NCBI RefSeq assembly: GCF_000153205.1
Contig: NZ_CH672427.1
Location: 2,252,734-2,316,733 of the forward strand
Direction: 5' to 3'
DNA: 64,000 nt
From: Nitrococcus mobilis Nb-231
GTDB lineage: Bacteria > Pseudomonadota > Gammaproteobacteria > Nitrococcales > Nitrococcaceae
A model generated the notes under the pieces. That model saw only the letters and a program-made list of their open reading frames with translations. It was not told where the DNA came from and searched no databases. Positions 12,213 to 22,025 of the stretch are shown one piece after another (the first letter of the stretch is position 1; each line of letters opens with the position of its first letter). Position numbers and translations under genes: made by a program.

Positions 12213-13628
12213 ATGGTTCGCACACCTGATGACGCGCTGAAGATGATTAAGGATAAAGAGGTTAAGTTCGTGGATCTGCGATTTACGGACACGCGCGGCA
12301 AATGGCAGCATCTCACCCTTCCCTCGCACTGCGTCGACGAGGATCTCTTCGAGAGCGGCAAGATGTTCGACGGCTCTTCGATCTCCGGTTGGAAGGGTAT
12401 CCAGGAGTCCGACATGATTTTGTTGCCGGATGCTGCTACGGCGGTACTCGATCCTTTCTTCGATGAGACCACAGTCAATCTCATTTGTGATGTCATCGAG
12501 CCCAGTACCATGCAAGGTTATGAGCGTGATCCCCGTTCCCTTGCCCGCCGGGCTGAGACTTATCTGAAAGCCACCGGCATCGGCGATGTGGCCTACTTCG
12601 GCCCGGAGGCCGAGTTCTTCATCTTCGATGACGTTCGCTGGGGTGCCGATATCAGCGGCAGCTTTTGCAAGGTGGACTCCGAGGAGGCACGTTGGAATTC
12701 CGAGCGGATATATCCGGATGGCAACATGGGGCACCGCCCAGGGGTCAAAGGGGGGTATTTCCCCGTGCCACCGGTGGATGCGCTGCACGATATCCGCAGC
12801 GCCATGTGCCAGGCCATGGCCGAGATGGGATTGATTACCGAGGTGCACCACCACGAGGTCGCGACGGCCGGGCAGGGCGAGATCGGAACCCAGTTCGCTA
12901 CCTTGGTCAAGAAAGCCGACGAACTGCAAATATACAAGTATTGCGTGCACAATGTCGCGGCTGCTTTCGGTAAGACGGCGACTTTTATGCCAAAGCCATT
13001 AGTGGGAGATAACGGCAACGGTTGCCACGTTCACCAATCCATCGCCAAACTTGGCGAGATGCTGTTCGCCGGTGATCGCTACGGTGGTCTGTCCGAGACG
13101 GCGCTGTACTACATCGGCGGCATCATCCGGCATGCCAAGGCGGTGAACGCGTTCACCAATGCCGCCACCAACAGCTACAAACGTTTGGTGCCCGGCTTCG
13201 AGGCACCCGTGCTGCTGGCCTACTCCGCCCGGAATCGCTCGGCCTCGATTCGCATCCCGTGGGTCTCAAATCCCAAGGCACGGCGTATCGAGGTGCGCTT
13301 TCCAGACGCCACCGCGAATCCGTACTTTGCTTTTGCGGCCATGTTGATGGCGGGGCTGGATGGAATTCAGAACAGAATTCATCCAGGAGATGCCATGGAC
13401 AAGGATCTCTACGACCTGCCCCCGGAGGAGGAAAAGGAGATCCCCAAGGTGGCCTTCTCGCTGGAGGAGGCACTGCAGGCACTGGATCAGGACCGTGCAT
13501 TCCTCAAGGCTGGTGATGTGTTTACTGATGATGTCATCGACGGCTACTTGGCGTTGAAGATGGAGGAAGTCCAGCGGCTGCGGATGACGACGCACCCTGT
13601 CGAGTTCGATATGTACTACAGCGTCTGA
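12213..13628 (+). CDS. glnA: Glutamine synthetase, type I
   Basis: Makes glutamine from glutamate, ammonia and ATP and is the main ammonium-assimilation enzyme. The 471-residue protein has the N-terminal beta-grasp with [11 protein letters not shown], the ATP motif [16 protein letters not shown], and the catalytic segments AEFFIF and NRSASIRIP. The adenylylation loop [10 protein letters not shown] has Tyr400, so GlnE control of a GSI-beta enzyme is expected. A GGAGG site precedes the ATG. Upstream lie two NtrC sites and a sigma54 promoter; downstream are ntrB and ntrC. Confidence 0.98.
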   Translation: MVRTPDDALKMIKDKEVKFVDLRFTDTRGKWQHLTLPSHCVDEDLFESGKMFDGSSISGWKGIQESDMILLPDAATAVLDPFFDETTVNLICDVIEPSTMQGYERDPRSLARRAETYLKATGIGDVAYFGPEAEFFIFDDVRWGADISGSFCKVDSEEARWNSERIYPDGNMGHRPGVKGGYFPVPPVDALHDIRSAMCQAMAEMGLITEVHHHEVATAGQGEIGTQFATLVKKADELQIYKYCVHNVAAAFGKTATFMPKPLVGDNGNGCHVHQSIAKLGEMLFAGDRYGGLSETALYYIGGIIRHAKAVNAFTNAATNSYKRLVPGFEAPVLLAYSARNRSASIRIPWVSNPKARRIEVRFPDATANPYFAFAAMLMAGLDGIQNRIHPGDAMDKDLYDLPPEEEKEIPKVAFSLEEALQALDQDRAFLKAGDVFTDDVIDGYLALKMEEVQRLRMTTHPVEFDMYYSV

Positions 13629-13741
13629 GCTGGAACAGCCCTTTGGAGCGTGTAGTTGTTACGTGGGTCGGTGCCGGGGGGATCGCTGCTGGTGACAGGC
13701 AGTGGACATGCCGTCTGTCAAGGAAAGCCTGGCGCCGGCCG

Positions 13742-13778
13742 GCGCCGCGAGAGCAAACGCCTTGCTCGTTTGCGGCGC
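13742..13778 (+). terminator. GC-rich hairpin downstream of glnA
   Basis: GCAAACG (13753-13759) pairs with CGTTTGC (13767-13773). The stem can be extended by GCGCC/GGCGC outside a small bulge. A second GC palindrome, GGCGCCGGCCGGCGCC (13731-13746), overlaps its left arm. No T-run follows, so it may be an attenuator or an mRNA-stabilising structure rather than a classic terminator. Confidence 0.35.
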
Positions 13779-13904
13779 TTGGGGTAATTAAGATCGGAGG
13801 GGGACCGGGGTCAGCCCAAAACCTGGTTGTATGACATGACAGGTATGCCTGGGCGGCGGCCGCAGACCGATCAAGCGAGCTAATTGCTCTGGAGTGGTGG
13901 CGGA

Positions 13905-14450
13905 ATGAAGCGAATCACGGCAAGTGCCGTGCTGTTCCTGCTGGCGGCGCTGCCCGTCGGGGCCGTGGTGTATAAGTGGACGGATGAGGAGGGGGGAGTG
14001 CATTTCTCCGATAATCCGCATCCGGGTGCCAAGCGGTTGGATTTGGAGCAACCGCCGGCAGTCAGCCTTCCACCGGTCGAAGAAGCGCCGTCCACGGCGC
14101 CCCAAACGAGCCTGGTGACGAAAGGTTACGCGCAGTTTGGCATCGCTCAACCGCAAGCCGAGGCGACTGTCCGCAATAACCCGGGTACTGTGATCGTGCG
14201 CTTTAGGATCGAGCCTGAATTGCGCGATGGGGACCGTATCCGGGTATCGTTGGACGGTCAGCCGGTGGATGCTGCTGCGCTTAGCGGCGCTGCGGTCGAG
14301 CTGCATGAGATCGTGCGAGGCACGCATACACTAGGCGCAGTGATCGAGGACGCGATGGGTGGGGTTGTTGCTCGAGCCGATCCCGTTACTTTCTACATGC
14401 ATCGCCCTTCCGTGAACATTCCGGCAAATAAACCGCCCCGCCTGCCGTAG
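13905..14450 (+). CDS. Exported DUF4124 domain protein
   Basis: A 181-residue protein starting with a Sec signal peptide (MKRITASAVLFLLAALPVGA). A short DUF4124 module follows (VVYKWTDEEGGVHFSDNP), found in many periplasmic gammaproteobacterial proteins of unknown role. The C-terminal half (about 75-165) looks like a beta-sandwich (VIVRFRIEPELRDGDRIRVSLDG). ATG 13905 was chosen because the signal peptide starts there. It lies between glnA and ntrB, a position where DUF4124 proteins are often found. Function unknown; periplasmic location is inferred. Confidence 0.8.
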   Translation: MKRITASAVLFLLAALPVGAVVYKWTDEEGGVHFSDNPHPGAKRLDLEQPPAVSLPPVEEAPSTAPQTSLVTKGYAQFGIAQPQAEATVRNNPGTVIVRFRIEPELRDGDRIRVSLDGQPVDAAALSGAAVELHEIVRGTHTLGAVIEDAMGGVVARADPVTFYMHRPSVNIPANKPPRLP

Positions 14451-14567
14451 TACTGAACAGGGGCGTGCCCAGCGGGCGGTTTCCCGGAGCAGGGGTGGAC
14501 GGAGATACCTCCTCCAGAGCCAGCGCGGACTCGGTGGTGATGCTGGGGGGGGCGGTCAGTGCTAAGC

Positions 14568-15626
14568 ATGAAGACGAGCTTGACTCCGATCGGCGATCAA
14601 ATGCTGGAGCTGCTAAGTACCAGTGTCGTGCTGCTCGAGCGCGATCGTACCGTATGCTATCTCAACGCCGCGGCTGAGGGATTGTTGCAGATCAGCGCCC
14701 GCCAAGCGATTGGTATAGAGCTCGCGCGGCTGATGCCGAGTCTCGTTACCCTCGAGCGGGGCATTGAGTTGGCGCTGGAGCGGCAGGGCACTTACACGCA
14801 ACGTGAGCACCGCGTCGTTGTCGGTAGTGGGCACACGGTAACCGTCAATTGCGCCATCACACCACTGGCGCACGGGCGCATCCTCTTGGAGCTGGACCAA
14901 CTGGATCATCACCTGAGGATCTCCCGGGAAAATCAGCTTATCGCGCAGAATCGCGCCATCCGTGAGCTCATCCGTAACCTGGCCCACGAGATCAAAAATC
15001 CGCTTGGCGGGTTGCGTGGCGCGGCCCAGTTGCTCCAGCAGGAGTTGCTGGAGCCAAGCCAGCACGAATACACGGAAGTGATTATCAGGGAAGCCGATCG
15101 CTTGCGTGCCTTGGTGGATGGGTTGCTCGGCCCCGATACCCGGGGACGTTATCGGCCCACCAACATTCACCAGCTGTTAGAGCATGTCCGGCACTTGGTA
15201 CAGGCCGAAGCTCCGCCGAGAGTTTCGATCGTGCGCGATTACGATCCCAGCATTCCGCCTCTCCAAGTGGTGCCGGATCAACTCATCCAGGTGCTGCTCA
15301 ATCTAGTGCGAAATGCACTTCAAGCGGTCGGCGATACTGGTCTGATCACATTGTACACTCGTACTCAACGCCGCTTCACGATCGGCAATGTGGAACACCG
15401 ATTGGTGGCCTGCATCAAAGTTATTGACGATGGCTGCGGAATCCCGGTAGAGCGGCAGGACACGATCTTCTACCCCGTGGCGAGCGATCATGCGCCGGGC
15501 CGCGGGATCGGTCTGAGCATCGCTCAGACGCTGCTCTACCAACACGGTGGGCTCATCGAATGCACAAGTGAACCGGGGCACACCGTGTTCACGGTATGGT
15601 TGCCGATCGAGGAACACAATGAATGA
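14568..15626 (+). CDS. glnL: Nitrogen regulation sensor histidine kinase NtrB
   Basis: NtrB (GlnL) phosphorylates or dephosphorylates NtrC according to PII (GlnB). About 352 residues: an N-terminal PAS-like domain (about 10-115), then the dimerisation helix with phospho-acceptor His in NLAHEIKNPLGGLRGAAQLL, an N box LVRNALQA, G1 DDGCGIP and G2 GRGIGLS. There are no membrane segments, as expected for a cytosolic kinase. An in-frame GTG at 14559 is an alternative start. It overlaps ntrC by 8 nt, indicating translational coupling. Confidence 0.95.
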   Translation: MKTSLTPIGDQMLELLSTSVVLLERDRTVCYLNAAAEGLLQISARQAIGIELARLMPSLVTLERGIELALERQGTYTQREHRVVVGSGHTVTVNCAITPLAHGRILLELDQLDHHLRISRENQLIAQNRAIRELIRNLAHEIKNPLGGLRGAAQLLQQELLEPSQHEYTEVIIREADRLRALVDGLLGPDTRGRYRPTNIHQLLEHVRHLVQAEAPPRVSIVRDYDPSIPPLQVVPDQLIQVLLNLVRNALQAVGDTGLITLYTRTQRRFTIGNVEHRLVACIKVIDDGCGIPVERQDTIFYPVASDHAPGRGIGLSIAQTLLYQHGGLIECTSEPGHTVFTVWLPIEEHNE

Positions 15627-17016
15627 CTTGCCGCGTATCTGGGTGGTTGACGACGATCGCTCTATTCGTTGGGTCCTCACCAGAGCTTTGGAAAAAGCGG
15701 GGATGCAGGCCGCTCCTTTTGAGAGCGGCCGCGAAGCGTTGGCTGCGTTCGATCGGGGCCGACCGGATGTTCTCATAACTGATATCCGTATGCCGAGCCT
15801 GGATGGTTTGGCGCTGTTGCGGGACGTGCACGAGCGCTGGCCGCAATTGCCGGTGATCGTAATCACAGCACACTCGGATCTGGACGCTGCGGTCGCTGCT
15901 TATCAGGGCGGGGCATTCGAATATCTGCCCAAGCCTTTCGATACGGACCATGCGGTCGCTCTGGTTCGGCGTGCCATCGCCGCCGCCCGGGCGGCGGCAC
16001 CCACCCGGTGTGCTCGCCGCTACACTCCGGAGATTATTGGTGAGGCACCGGCGATGCAGGAGGTGTTTCGCGCGATCGGGCGACTGTCCCGTTCCAATAT
16101 CACGGTGCTGATCAACGGTGAGTCGGGAACGGGCAAGGAGTTGGTGGCGCGCGCACTGCACCGGCACAGCCCACGCGCCGATAAGCCTTTCATAGTGCTC
16201 AATATGGCCGCGATTCCCCGCGACCTCATGGAGTCGGAGCTGTTTGGCCACGAGAAAGGCGCCTTTACCGGCGCGCATCAGAGTCGGCGGGGACGTTTCG
16301 AACAGGCCGACGGCGGGACGCTGTTCCTCGACGAGATCGGTGATATGCCACCGGAGCTGCAGACCCGGCTGCTACGCGTGCTGGCCGACGGCGAGTTTTA
16401 CCGAGTAGGTGCACTCGCCTCCCTACGGGTGGACGTGCGTATCATCGCGGCAACCCATCAAAATCTGCAGCAGCAGGTCCAGGAGGGGCTGTTTCGCGAA
16501 GACCTTTTCCATCGGCTGAATGTAATTCGGATTCACGTCTGTACACTGCGTGAGCGCAGTAGCGATATTCCGGCTCTGGCAGAGCATTTCCTCGCTCGTG
16601 CTGCGCGCGAGCTCAAGGTGGAGCCCAAGAAGCTCTCGCCGGCGGTGGAGCGTTACTTCATGCAACAGCCTTGGCCGGGCAACGTGCGGGAGTTGGAAAA
16701 TATCTGCCGCTGGCTCACTGTGATGGCCAGCAGCCAGGACATAGAGTTGGAAGATTTGCCTGCCGAGCTCAGGGCTGAGCCTAGCCAAGTTGAAATCGGC
16801 AACGATTGGGAGAGTCTGCTGGCCTGTTGGGCTGATCAACGCGCGAGCAAGATGGCCCCCGGCGCGCTGGCCGACGCCCTGCCCAGGCTTGAGCGCGTCC
16901 TCATTCAAGCTGCGTTGCGGCGCACCGGCGGTCGCCGCCAGGATGCCGCGCGTTTGCTTGGCTGGGGTCGCAACACATTGACTCGAAAAATCAAAGAGCT
17001 GCAACTCAGTGTTTGA
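15619..17016 (+). CDS. glnG: Nitrogen regulation response regulator NtrC
   Basis: NtrC (GlnG) is the sigma54-dependent enhancer-binding protein that activates glnA and other nitrogen genes. In the 465-residue protein the receiver domain has the phospho-Asp in [13 protein letters not shown]. The AAA+ domain shows Walker A GESGTGKE, the sigma54-contact loop GAFTGA and Walker [11 protein letters not shown]. The C-terminal Fis-like helix-turn-helix ends in [20 protein letters not shown]. Its likely targets are the two dyads upstream of glnA in this window. Confidence 0.97.
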   Translation: MNDLPRIWVVDDDRSIRWVLTRALEKAGMQAAPFESGREALAAFDRGRPDVLITDIRMPSLDGLALLRDVHERWPQLPVIVITAHSDLDAAVAAYQGGAFEYLPKPFDTDHAVALVRRAIAAARAAAPTRCARRYTPEIIGEAPAMQEVFRAIGRLSRSNITVLINGESGTGKELVARALHRHSPRADKPFIVLNMAAIPRDLMESELFGHEKGAFTGAHQSRRGRFEQADGGTLFLDEIGDMPPELQTRLLRVLADGEFYRVGALASLRVDVRIIAATHQNLQQQVQEGLFREDLFHRLNVIRIHVCTLRERSSDIPALAEHFLARAARELKVEPKKLSPAVERYFMQQPWPGNVRELENICRWLTVMASSQDIELEDLPAELRAEPSQVEIGNDWESLLACWADQRASKMAPGALADALPRLERVLIQAALRRTGGRRQDAARLLGWGRNTLTRKIKELQLSV

Positions 17017-17148
17017 TGGACCTGGGTGTGCAGCGGATAGTAGTAGCAAGCATGGGCTCGCGGTTTCTCAACTGCCGGCCGGGTGGCGGCCGTATCGAGT
17101 TGCGTGCCGGCGCGCTTATTGTCGGTCCTGCCGCAAAGGGAGCGCAAC

Positions 17149-18012
17149 ATGGTCTGGAACACCCTGATTCCGGTCAGTGCCTTGGCGGAGCATCTTGCCG
17201 ATCCTGCTTGGTCCGTCATTGACTGCCGTTTCGATTTGACCGACGGGGAAGCCGGCCGTCGCGCCTATGCGATGGCGCACATCCCCGGCGCGCACTATGC
17301 GCACCTCGAGGAGGATCTATCCGGCCCCACCACGGCGCACAGCGGGCGTCATCCGCTTCCGGATGCCAGCGCCTTCATGCATTGGCTCGCACGCCAAGGG
17401 ATCGGCAATGCCAGCCAGGTGGTGGCCTACGATGCCGGTCCCGGCGCAATTGCTGCGCGGTTGTGGTGGTTATTGCGCTGGTTGGGCCATAACGCCGTGG
17501 CGGTGCTCGACGGCGGCTTCCTCGCTTGGCAGGCGCTGGGTTATCCGATCAGCCGTAATCGGCCGCTGCTTCGGTCGGCCGACTTCCAGGGCCGAGCCGG
17601 GGCGATGCCGACGATCGACACCGACACCCTCGCCCGGGAGCGTACGCGCTATCGGATCATCGATGCTCGGGTCGTCGAGCGGTTTCGGGGCGATGTGGAG
17701 CCCATCGATCCGGTCGCCGGACATGTCCCCGGGGCTTACAATCGACCGTTCCCTGACAATTTAGGCTCGGATGGCCGTTTCCTCGATCCGCACTCGTTGC
17801 GGGCGGCCTGGAGCGAACTGCTGCCAACCGGCGGTGCCGCGGGGTTGGTTGCGATGTGCGGTTCGGGTGTCACGGCTTGTCACCACGTCTTGGCGTTGGA
17901 GCATATCGGATGGCCCGGGATGCGGCTCTACCCTGGTTCCTGGAGCGAGTGGATAAGAGACCCAGTCCGGCCCGTTGCCCGCGGGAATGCAGCCGCCGAT
18001 CCGCTCGCCTAA
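17149..18012 (+). CDS. sseA: Thiosulfate/3-mercaptopyruvate sulfurtransferase (two rhodanese domains)
   Basis: Transfers a sulfane sulfur to cyanide or thiols. The 287-residue protein has tandem rhodanese modules. The inactive N-terminal one is about 1-135 (VIDCRFDL, HIPGAHYAHLEEDLSG). The catalytic one is about 160-275, with Cys in MCGSGVTACHHVLAL and PGSWSEW near the end. The CGSGVTA loop is typical of both thiosulfate and mercaptopyruvate sulfurtransferases, so substrate is not settled. ATG 17149 follows a GGGAG motif. It is the last core gene before an accessory island. Confidence 0.9.
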   Translation: MVWNTLIPVSALAEHLADPAWSVIDCRFDLTDGEAGRRAYAMAHIPGAHYAHLEEDLSGPTTAHSGRHPLPDASAFMHWLARQGIGNASQVVAYDAGPGAIAARLWWLLRWLGHNAVAVLDGGFLAWQALGYPISRNRPLLRSADFQGRAGAMPTIDTDTLARERTRYRIIDARVVERFRGDVEPIDPVAGHVPGAYNRPFPDNLGSDGRFLDPHSLRAAWSELLPTGGAAGLVAMCGSGVTACHHVLALEHIGWPGMRLYPGSWSEWIRDPVRPVARGNAAADPLA

Positions 18013-18627
18013 CATGGTTTTACGGCCGAACCTTGATCGGGCCGTCTATCATGTATTTCAGTAATAGAGTCGGGTCCGCGCAATGAAATTGGGCCCTTGC
18101 TAAAGGGCATCGAGGTGTTTTTAGTATTTAATACCGCCAATATTATTCGTCTGGTTTCAGCAGCAGATGCTACATAAAGTATGGCAAGGCATTAGGCTCT
18201 AAAGAAACGATAAGTGAATTTGAAAAAAATGAGGCTTGCTTTAGATTTTAAGAAGCTCGCGTCGGAAGCCCTCCAGTAGGATGATATCCGGTCTGACGAC
18301 CCGTGCATGTTGGGGAAGCGCGCCTGCGCGCCTGATTGCGGAGCAAATAGACAGCCGCCAGTTGATGTGGACTACCGCAATATAGTTGGTTTTATCGGAC
18401 GAAAATAGAGGTTATGGTGCTTATAAATTTCCAAAATACGACTATGCAGATACGAGCGCGCTAGGGTATCAGAAAACGTTGATTTATTCGCTACGCTAGT
18501 AAAGGCCAATGCTCAGGTTATTGATTTATATAAATTTTGTATTCCTCTGAAATGATAGATAAATTAATCAGAATTTTATTAGAATGATACTTTATGTAAC
18601 TACATATAAGATATAGCTGGAGTTCTT
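18013..18627. other. AT-rich 615-bp non-coding stretch at the left edge of an accessory island
   Basis: No gene with support is seen. Composition shifts from GC-rich to clearly AT-rich, most strongly at 18480-18610. A hairpin GCCCTT-GCTA-AAGGGC (18093-18108) followed 7 bp later by a T-run could end sseA transcription. A second dyad GCGCGC-CT-GCGCGC lies near 18318-18331. The last 100 bp presumably hold the promoter of the next gene. Confidence 0.6.
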
Positions 18628-19908
18628 ATGTCACAAGCCAATGCCTACGAACAATTTATGCTTGAACTTATCAATGCCGAACGCACCAATGCTGGGGTGC
18701 AACCACTTGCTTTCGATGGTGATTTAAACGAATCATCTGAGAATCATAGTTCATGGATGATCGAAACCGACACGTTTTCTCATACCGGTGCAAATGGTTC
18801 GAGTCCAGGTGATCGCATGGAGGCAGCAGGTTATAATTTCACAGGCTCCTGGGCTTGGGCAGAAAACATCGCCGGGATGAGCATTCGAGCACCTGAAGGA
18901 CTGCAGGATGAAGTGCAGCAATTACATAATATGCTCATGAACTCCGAAGGGCATCGTGCGAACTTGTTAAATGACTCCTACCGAGAAATCGGGATCGGCT
19001 TTGAAGTCGGCCAATTCGACAGTTTCGAGGGTGCGGTTGTAACACAAAATTTCGCTCGCACCGCATCTGATTCATTCCTGACCGGCGTTGCCTTCGATGA
19101 TCAGGACGGAGACAAGCATTATGATATTGGTGAAGGACTGAGTGGTTTCACTATCAACGCCCAAAATAATTTGACCGGTGCAGTTGAAACTACAACAACA
19201 AATCCGGCTGGTGGTTATGCACTGGAACTCGCCAGCGGCGACTACACGGTGAGCTTTTCTGCTAATGGGTTTGCTACAACAAGCTTTCAAACCAGCATTG
19301 GTAACCAAAATGTAAAACTGGATCTTGTCGATCCCACAACCAGTGGCGATACGCCGATATCTACTCCACAGCCTACACCCGAACCAACTCCGGAATCGAC
19401 ACCAGAACCGCAATTGAATACGATAACCGGTACCTTAACATCAGAAACCCTGCACGGAACTTCCGGCGATGATGAAATTTTTGGCTTGGGCGGCAGGGAT
19501 AGACTATTCGGCAACGCTGGTAATGACCATATCGAGGGGGGCAACGGCAACGATTTACTTTGGGGGGGTGCGGGTGCCGATATTTTAACTGGAGGCTCAG
19601 GCCGTGATCTCTTTGTATTTGATGCGCCGTTTGCTAACGCCGAGGATGAAATTACTGATTTTTCACCAATAGATGACTTTATTTTACTGGAAAACAGCAT
19701 CTTCTCCGGTTTGCAAACTGGCAGGCTGAGTAATTCAGCATTTCATATTGGTACTGAGGCGCACGACAGTACGGATCAGGTAATTTACGACAATCAAACT
19801 GGTGCCCTCTATTTCGACACCGACGCGGTCGGCGGGGCAGATGCTCAACAATTCGCTCAATTGATGCCAGGTCTTTCACTCCAAAACTCAGATTTTTTCA
19901 TAATCTGA
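18628..19908 (+). CDS. CAP-domain protein with RTX calcium-binding repeats, likely type I secreted
   Basis: A 426-residue multidomain protein. Residues 5-150 form a CAP (SCP/PR-1) domain: ELINAERTNAGVQPLAFD, then a WAENIA-type segment and NSEGHRANLLNDSYREIGIG. Residues about 153-240 resemble a carboxypeptidase-regulatory or SdrD-B-like beta-sandwich. A Pro/Thr linker (about 243-265) leads to RTX nonapeptides (GLGGRDRLFGNAGNDHIEG and following), and the protein ends in hydrophobic DFFII. There is no Sec signal, and RTX repeats with this tail indicate type I secretion. Base composition is more AT-rich than the neighbours, suggesting horizontal acquisition. No secretion genes are adjacent; role unknown. 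Confidence 0.85.
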   Translation: MSQANAYEQFMLELINAERTNAGVQPLAFDGDLNESSENHSSWMIETDTFSHTGANGSSPGDRMEAAGYNFTGSWAWAENIAGMSIRAPEGLQDEVQQLHNMLMNSEGHRANLLNDSYREIGIGFEVGQFDSFEGAVVTQNFARTASDSFLTGVAFDDQDGDKHYDIGEGLSGFTINAQNNLTGAVETTTTNPAGGYALELASGDYTVSFSANGFATTSFQTSIGNQNVKLDLVDPTTSGDTPISTPQPTPEPTPESTPEPQLNTITGTLTSETLHGTSGDDEIFGLGGRDRLFGNAGNDHIEGGNGNDLLWGGAGADILTGGSGRDLFVFDAPFANAEDEITDFSPIDDFILLENSIFSGLQTGRLSNSAFHIGTEAHDSTDQVIYDNQTGALYFDTDAVGGADAQQFAQLMPGLSLQNSDFFII

Positions 19909-20086
19909 TTCTTATAATGGTTATTTCAATGGTATAGAGGGGTCTGTGCGGGAGCATTCAAGCTTACTGAACCACCGTGATACGGCCCCATAGGCCCGAT
20001 GATATCGGAAGGGGCACCGTGAGGCGTCCCCTCTATCCGGATTTCCGTGCCTCGGGCTCTCAAACTTGTAACAGCGTGTTTGCAGA

Positions 20087-20512
20087 TCAGGGAGGAGGCG
20101 ACGTGATAATAATCGCGGTGTCATTGGTCACGTTGGAATCCAGCAAATCACTGGTTACGTTGGCGGTGTTAGTGAAGTCTACAGGGTAAACTGGGTTCAA
20201 TGCCGCAGTTACCGAAAACTCGATGATTGCGGTCTCCGATGGGAGTAGCATCGGAATCACCGACTCGAGCTCTGGGCTGGTGTTGGTTTCATTGACCAAA
20301 GTCAGCGTCCCCATGTGACTGACCGTGAACGTCGCTTCATTGACTGACAGATTCGGAACGTGAAGCTTCTATGAGGTCTTGTGCGACGACGTTTTCGGCC
20401 GCCGCTGTCCCATATTTGTCACCTCGATTCGGTACTGAACAGATGCAACGGTGAGGGCACCAAAGGTATTGGCATTGAGACCAGTAGCCTCCTTTATAAT
20501 TTCCAGGTCGCC
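20087..20512 (-). pseudogene. Remnant of a DUF11-repeat surface protein, frameshifted
   Basis: On the minus strand, one frame reads DLEIIKEATGLNANTFGA then VQYRIEVTNMG, a typical DUF11 start. A second frame continues AAAENVVAQDLIEA. A third continues LHVPNLSVNEATFTVSH through DFTNTANVTSDLLDSNVTND to a stop at 20087. Together these make one DUF11 (adhesin-like repeat) module broken by at least two frameshifts. Its 5' side is cut where the IS630-type sequence begins near 20516. It is the end of a larger cell-surface protein gene. The 178 bp between it and the CAP-RTX gene shows no feature. Confidence 0.65.
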
Positions 20513-20515
20513 GGT

Positions 20516-21034
20516 TGGACGTATGATGCGTTCCGGGACGCGCTCGACGCCGATGGCAAGTCGCCCACGCAAATTCAGCGCGCGGTGGGTGTTTCTAGGC
20601 CGACGACCTATAAGTGCATCGACAAGGCGCTTGCCGTTGGCGTGGTGAGTGGGCTTCGTGATCGGTATCACCGTGCGCATGCTCCGCAGATCAGAGAGGC
20701 AGCCAAGGTGTGGGTGGTCGATCTGGCTTGTCGCAAGCCCAAGGATGTGAGACTGGCCGCTGAGCTGTGGACGATCTCGGCGCTGGCTGGATATGTCGCA
20801 GCCCACGTTGGCGATGTGGGCTTTGCACGGTTGTCGCAGGCGGGCAAATCTACGGTCTGGCGCATCCTCGATGCCCACGAGCTCAAGCCCCACCGGGTGG
20901 GCTACTACCTCGAACGGCGCGACGCACACGCGTCGCTGGACGAGTTGCGCCAGCAAATCCTCGAAGGCATCGAAGAGATGAGCGCTCATCCAGTGCGCTT
21001 CCAATGGAAGAACTTCGACTTCCAAATGACATGA
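20516..21034 (+). pseudogene. IS630-family transposase with catalytic core deleted
   Basis: The N-terminal DNA-binding half is well preserved: DGKSPTQIQRAVGVSRPTTY, KVWVVDLACRKPKDV, WTISALAGYV, and HELKPHRVGYYLERRD. The sequence then jumps in frame to AHASLDELRQQILEGIEEMS and PVRFQWKNFD, which resembles the extreme C-terminus of IS630 transposases. The DDE catalytic domain between them is missing, so the product cannot transpose by itself. The upstream frame extends into unrelated DNA, so the true start is uncertain. It abuts the broken DUF11 gene. Confidence 0.7.
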
Positions 21035-21147
21035 GAGCAAACGTTTTAACGAAACGAAGTACTAGTGCCCCGCCCCAAGGCCATTATGGTTAGACGCCAT
21101 ACCTCCATGTTCTCGTATGGATCGACTGTCAGAGAGGCCAGACAAAT

Positions 21148-21840
21148 ATGTATGACCTTTTGCTGAAGTGGGGTCTTGAAAGCCTATCGAAGGCGACCTT
21201 GAATCGCTCAGAGCAAGAGCTCTCGGTCATGCTCGAAGCCATTCGGGCCAAGAATACTCTGGTGGCCGAACGGTTCCGCTTCGCCTGGAACACCTCTCAA
21301 TCGATTATCGGGGTCGCACTTGAGGTGGAGGAGGTTCAAGAAGAGCTCAAAAACGCGATTCAGGATTATCAATGGAAGACCAAGACTGGTCGAAGCAAGA
21401 TTCTCTGGCAGTTGCAGGAGTTTCATGCCAGATATGCCCGAAAATTGAAGAAGGTACGATGCAGCTACGATGCGACCAACGATCTGCTTTCCGCCTACTC
21501 GTCGGTGTTCGACAGTCTGTTGCATCTGGACCTGCTCAGCGAATTTGCCGACGCGCGTGGACTGACCAAGCGCAGTGACGTGCTGTGGCTGTATCGGGGG
21601 CTATGGCAGTTTTACGCACGGGTCATGAGTTCTCTGGTTCGGGTAACATCGTCAGACCTGCGTTTCTGGCTGACCGATGAACCCTACATAGCCGCAGCAT
21701 TTATTTGGGCGACGAAAGACTTGGACGCAGCTAAGGCCTGGCTGTCACGCCCCGTTGGTCATGGACAACGGTTTTTTCTTTCCCTGGAGACACCCGGGGG
21801 ACTGGTGGACTTCTGGAGTTTTGTCGAGAATCGAGAATGA
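21148..21840 (+). CDS. Hypothetical protein, 230 aa, island orphan
   Basis: I do not recognise a family. The protein is charged, mostly helical and coiled-coil-like in its first 120 residues (LEVEEVQEELKNAIQDYQWK), with no signal peptide. A hydrophobic aromatic stretch follows (VLWLYRGLWQFYARVMSSLV, about 149-168) that is probably buried rather than transmembrane. A GAGAGG ribosome binding site lies 10 nt before the ATG. It stands alone between the IS630 remnant and the DUF99 gene, at the right end of the island. Confidence 0.6.
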   Translation: MYDLLLKWGLESLSKATLNRSEQELSVMLEAIRAKNTLVAERFRFAWNTSQSIIGVALEVEEVQEELKNAIQDYQWKTKTGRSKILWQLQEFHARYARKLKKVRCSYDATNDLLSAYSSVFDSLLHLDLLSEFADARGLTKRSDVLWLYRGLWQFYARVMSSLVRVTSSDLRFWLTDEPYIAAAFIWATKDLDAAKAWLSRPVGHGQRFFLSLETPGGLVDFWSFVENRE

Positions 21841-22025
21841 AGGAATAAACCGACGCCACGACGTGCCCGATCTCGTCTATGGTCCGCCGCTACAGGTTGT
21901 CGTCTTCCCGATAGAAAATCACATGACTTTCATGCTCAGAAGTCGCAGCGAAGTATGGTGCCATCGCGCCTGGGATGGAAGGTGATCGACATCGCTTTAT
22001 GAGCTTTATCGCCGAGGTAGCCAAG

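Noticed and set aside
20369-21040. A 223-codon minus-strand gene opposite the IS630 fragment
   Set aside because: Most of it is antisense to the transposase; only the last part carries DUF11 homology, annotated as a pseudogene.
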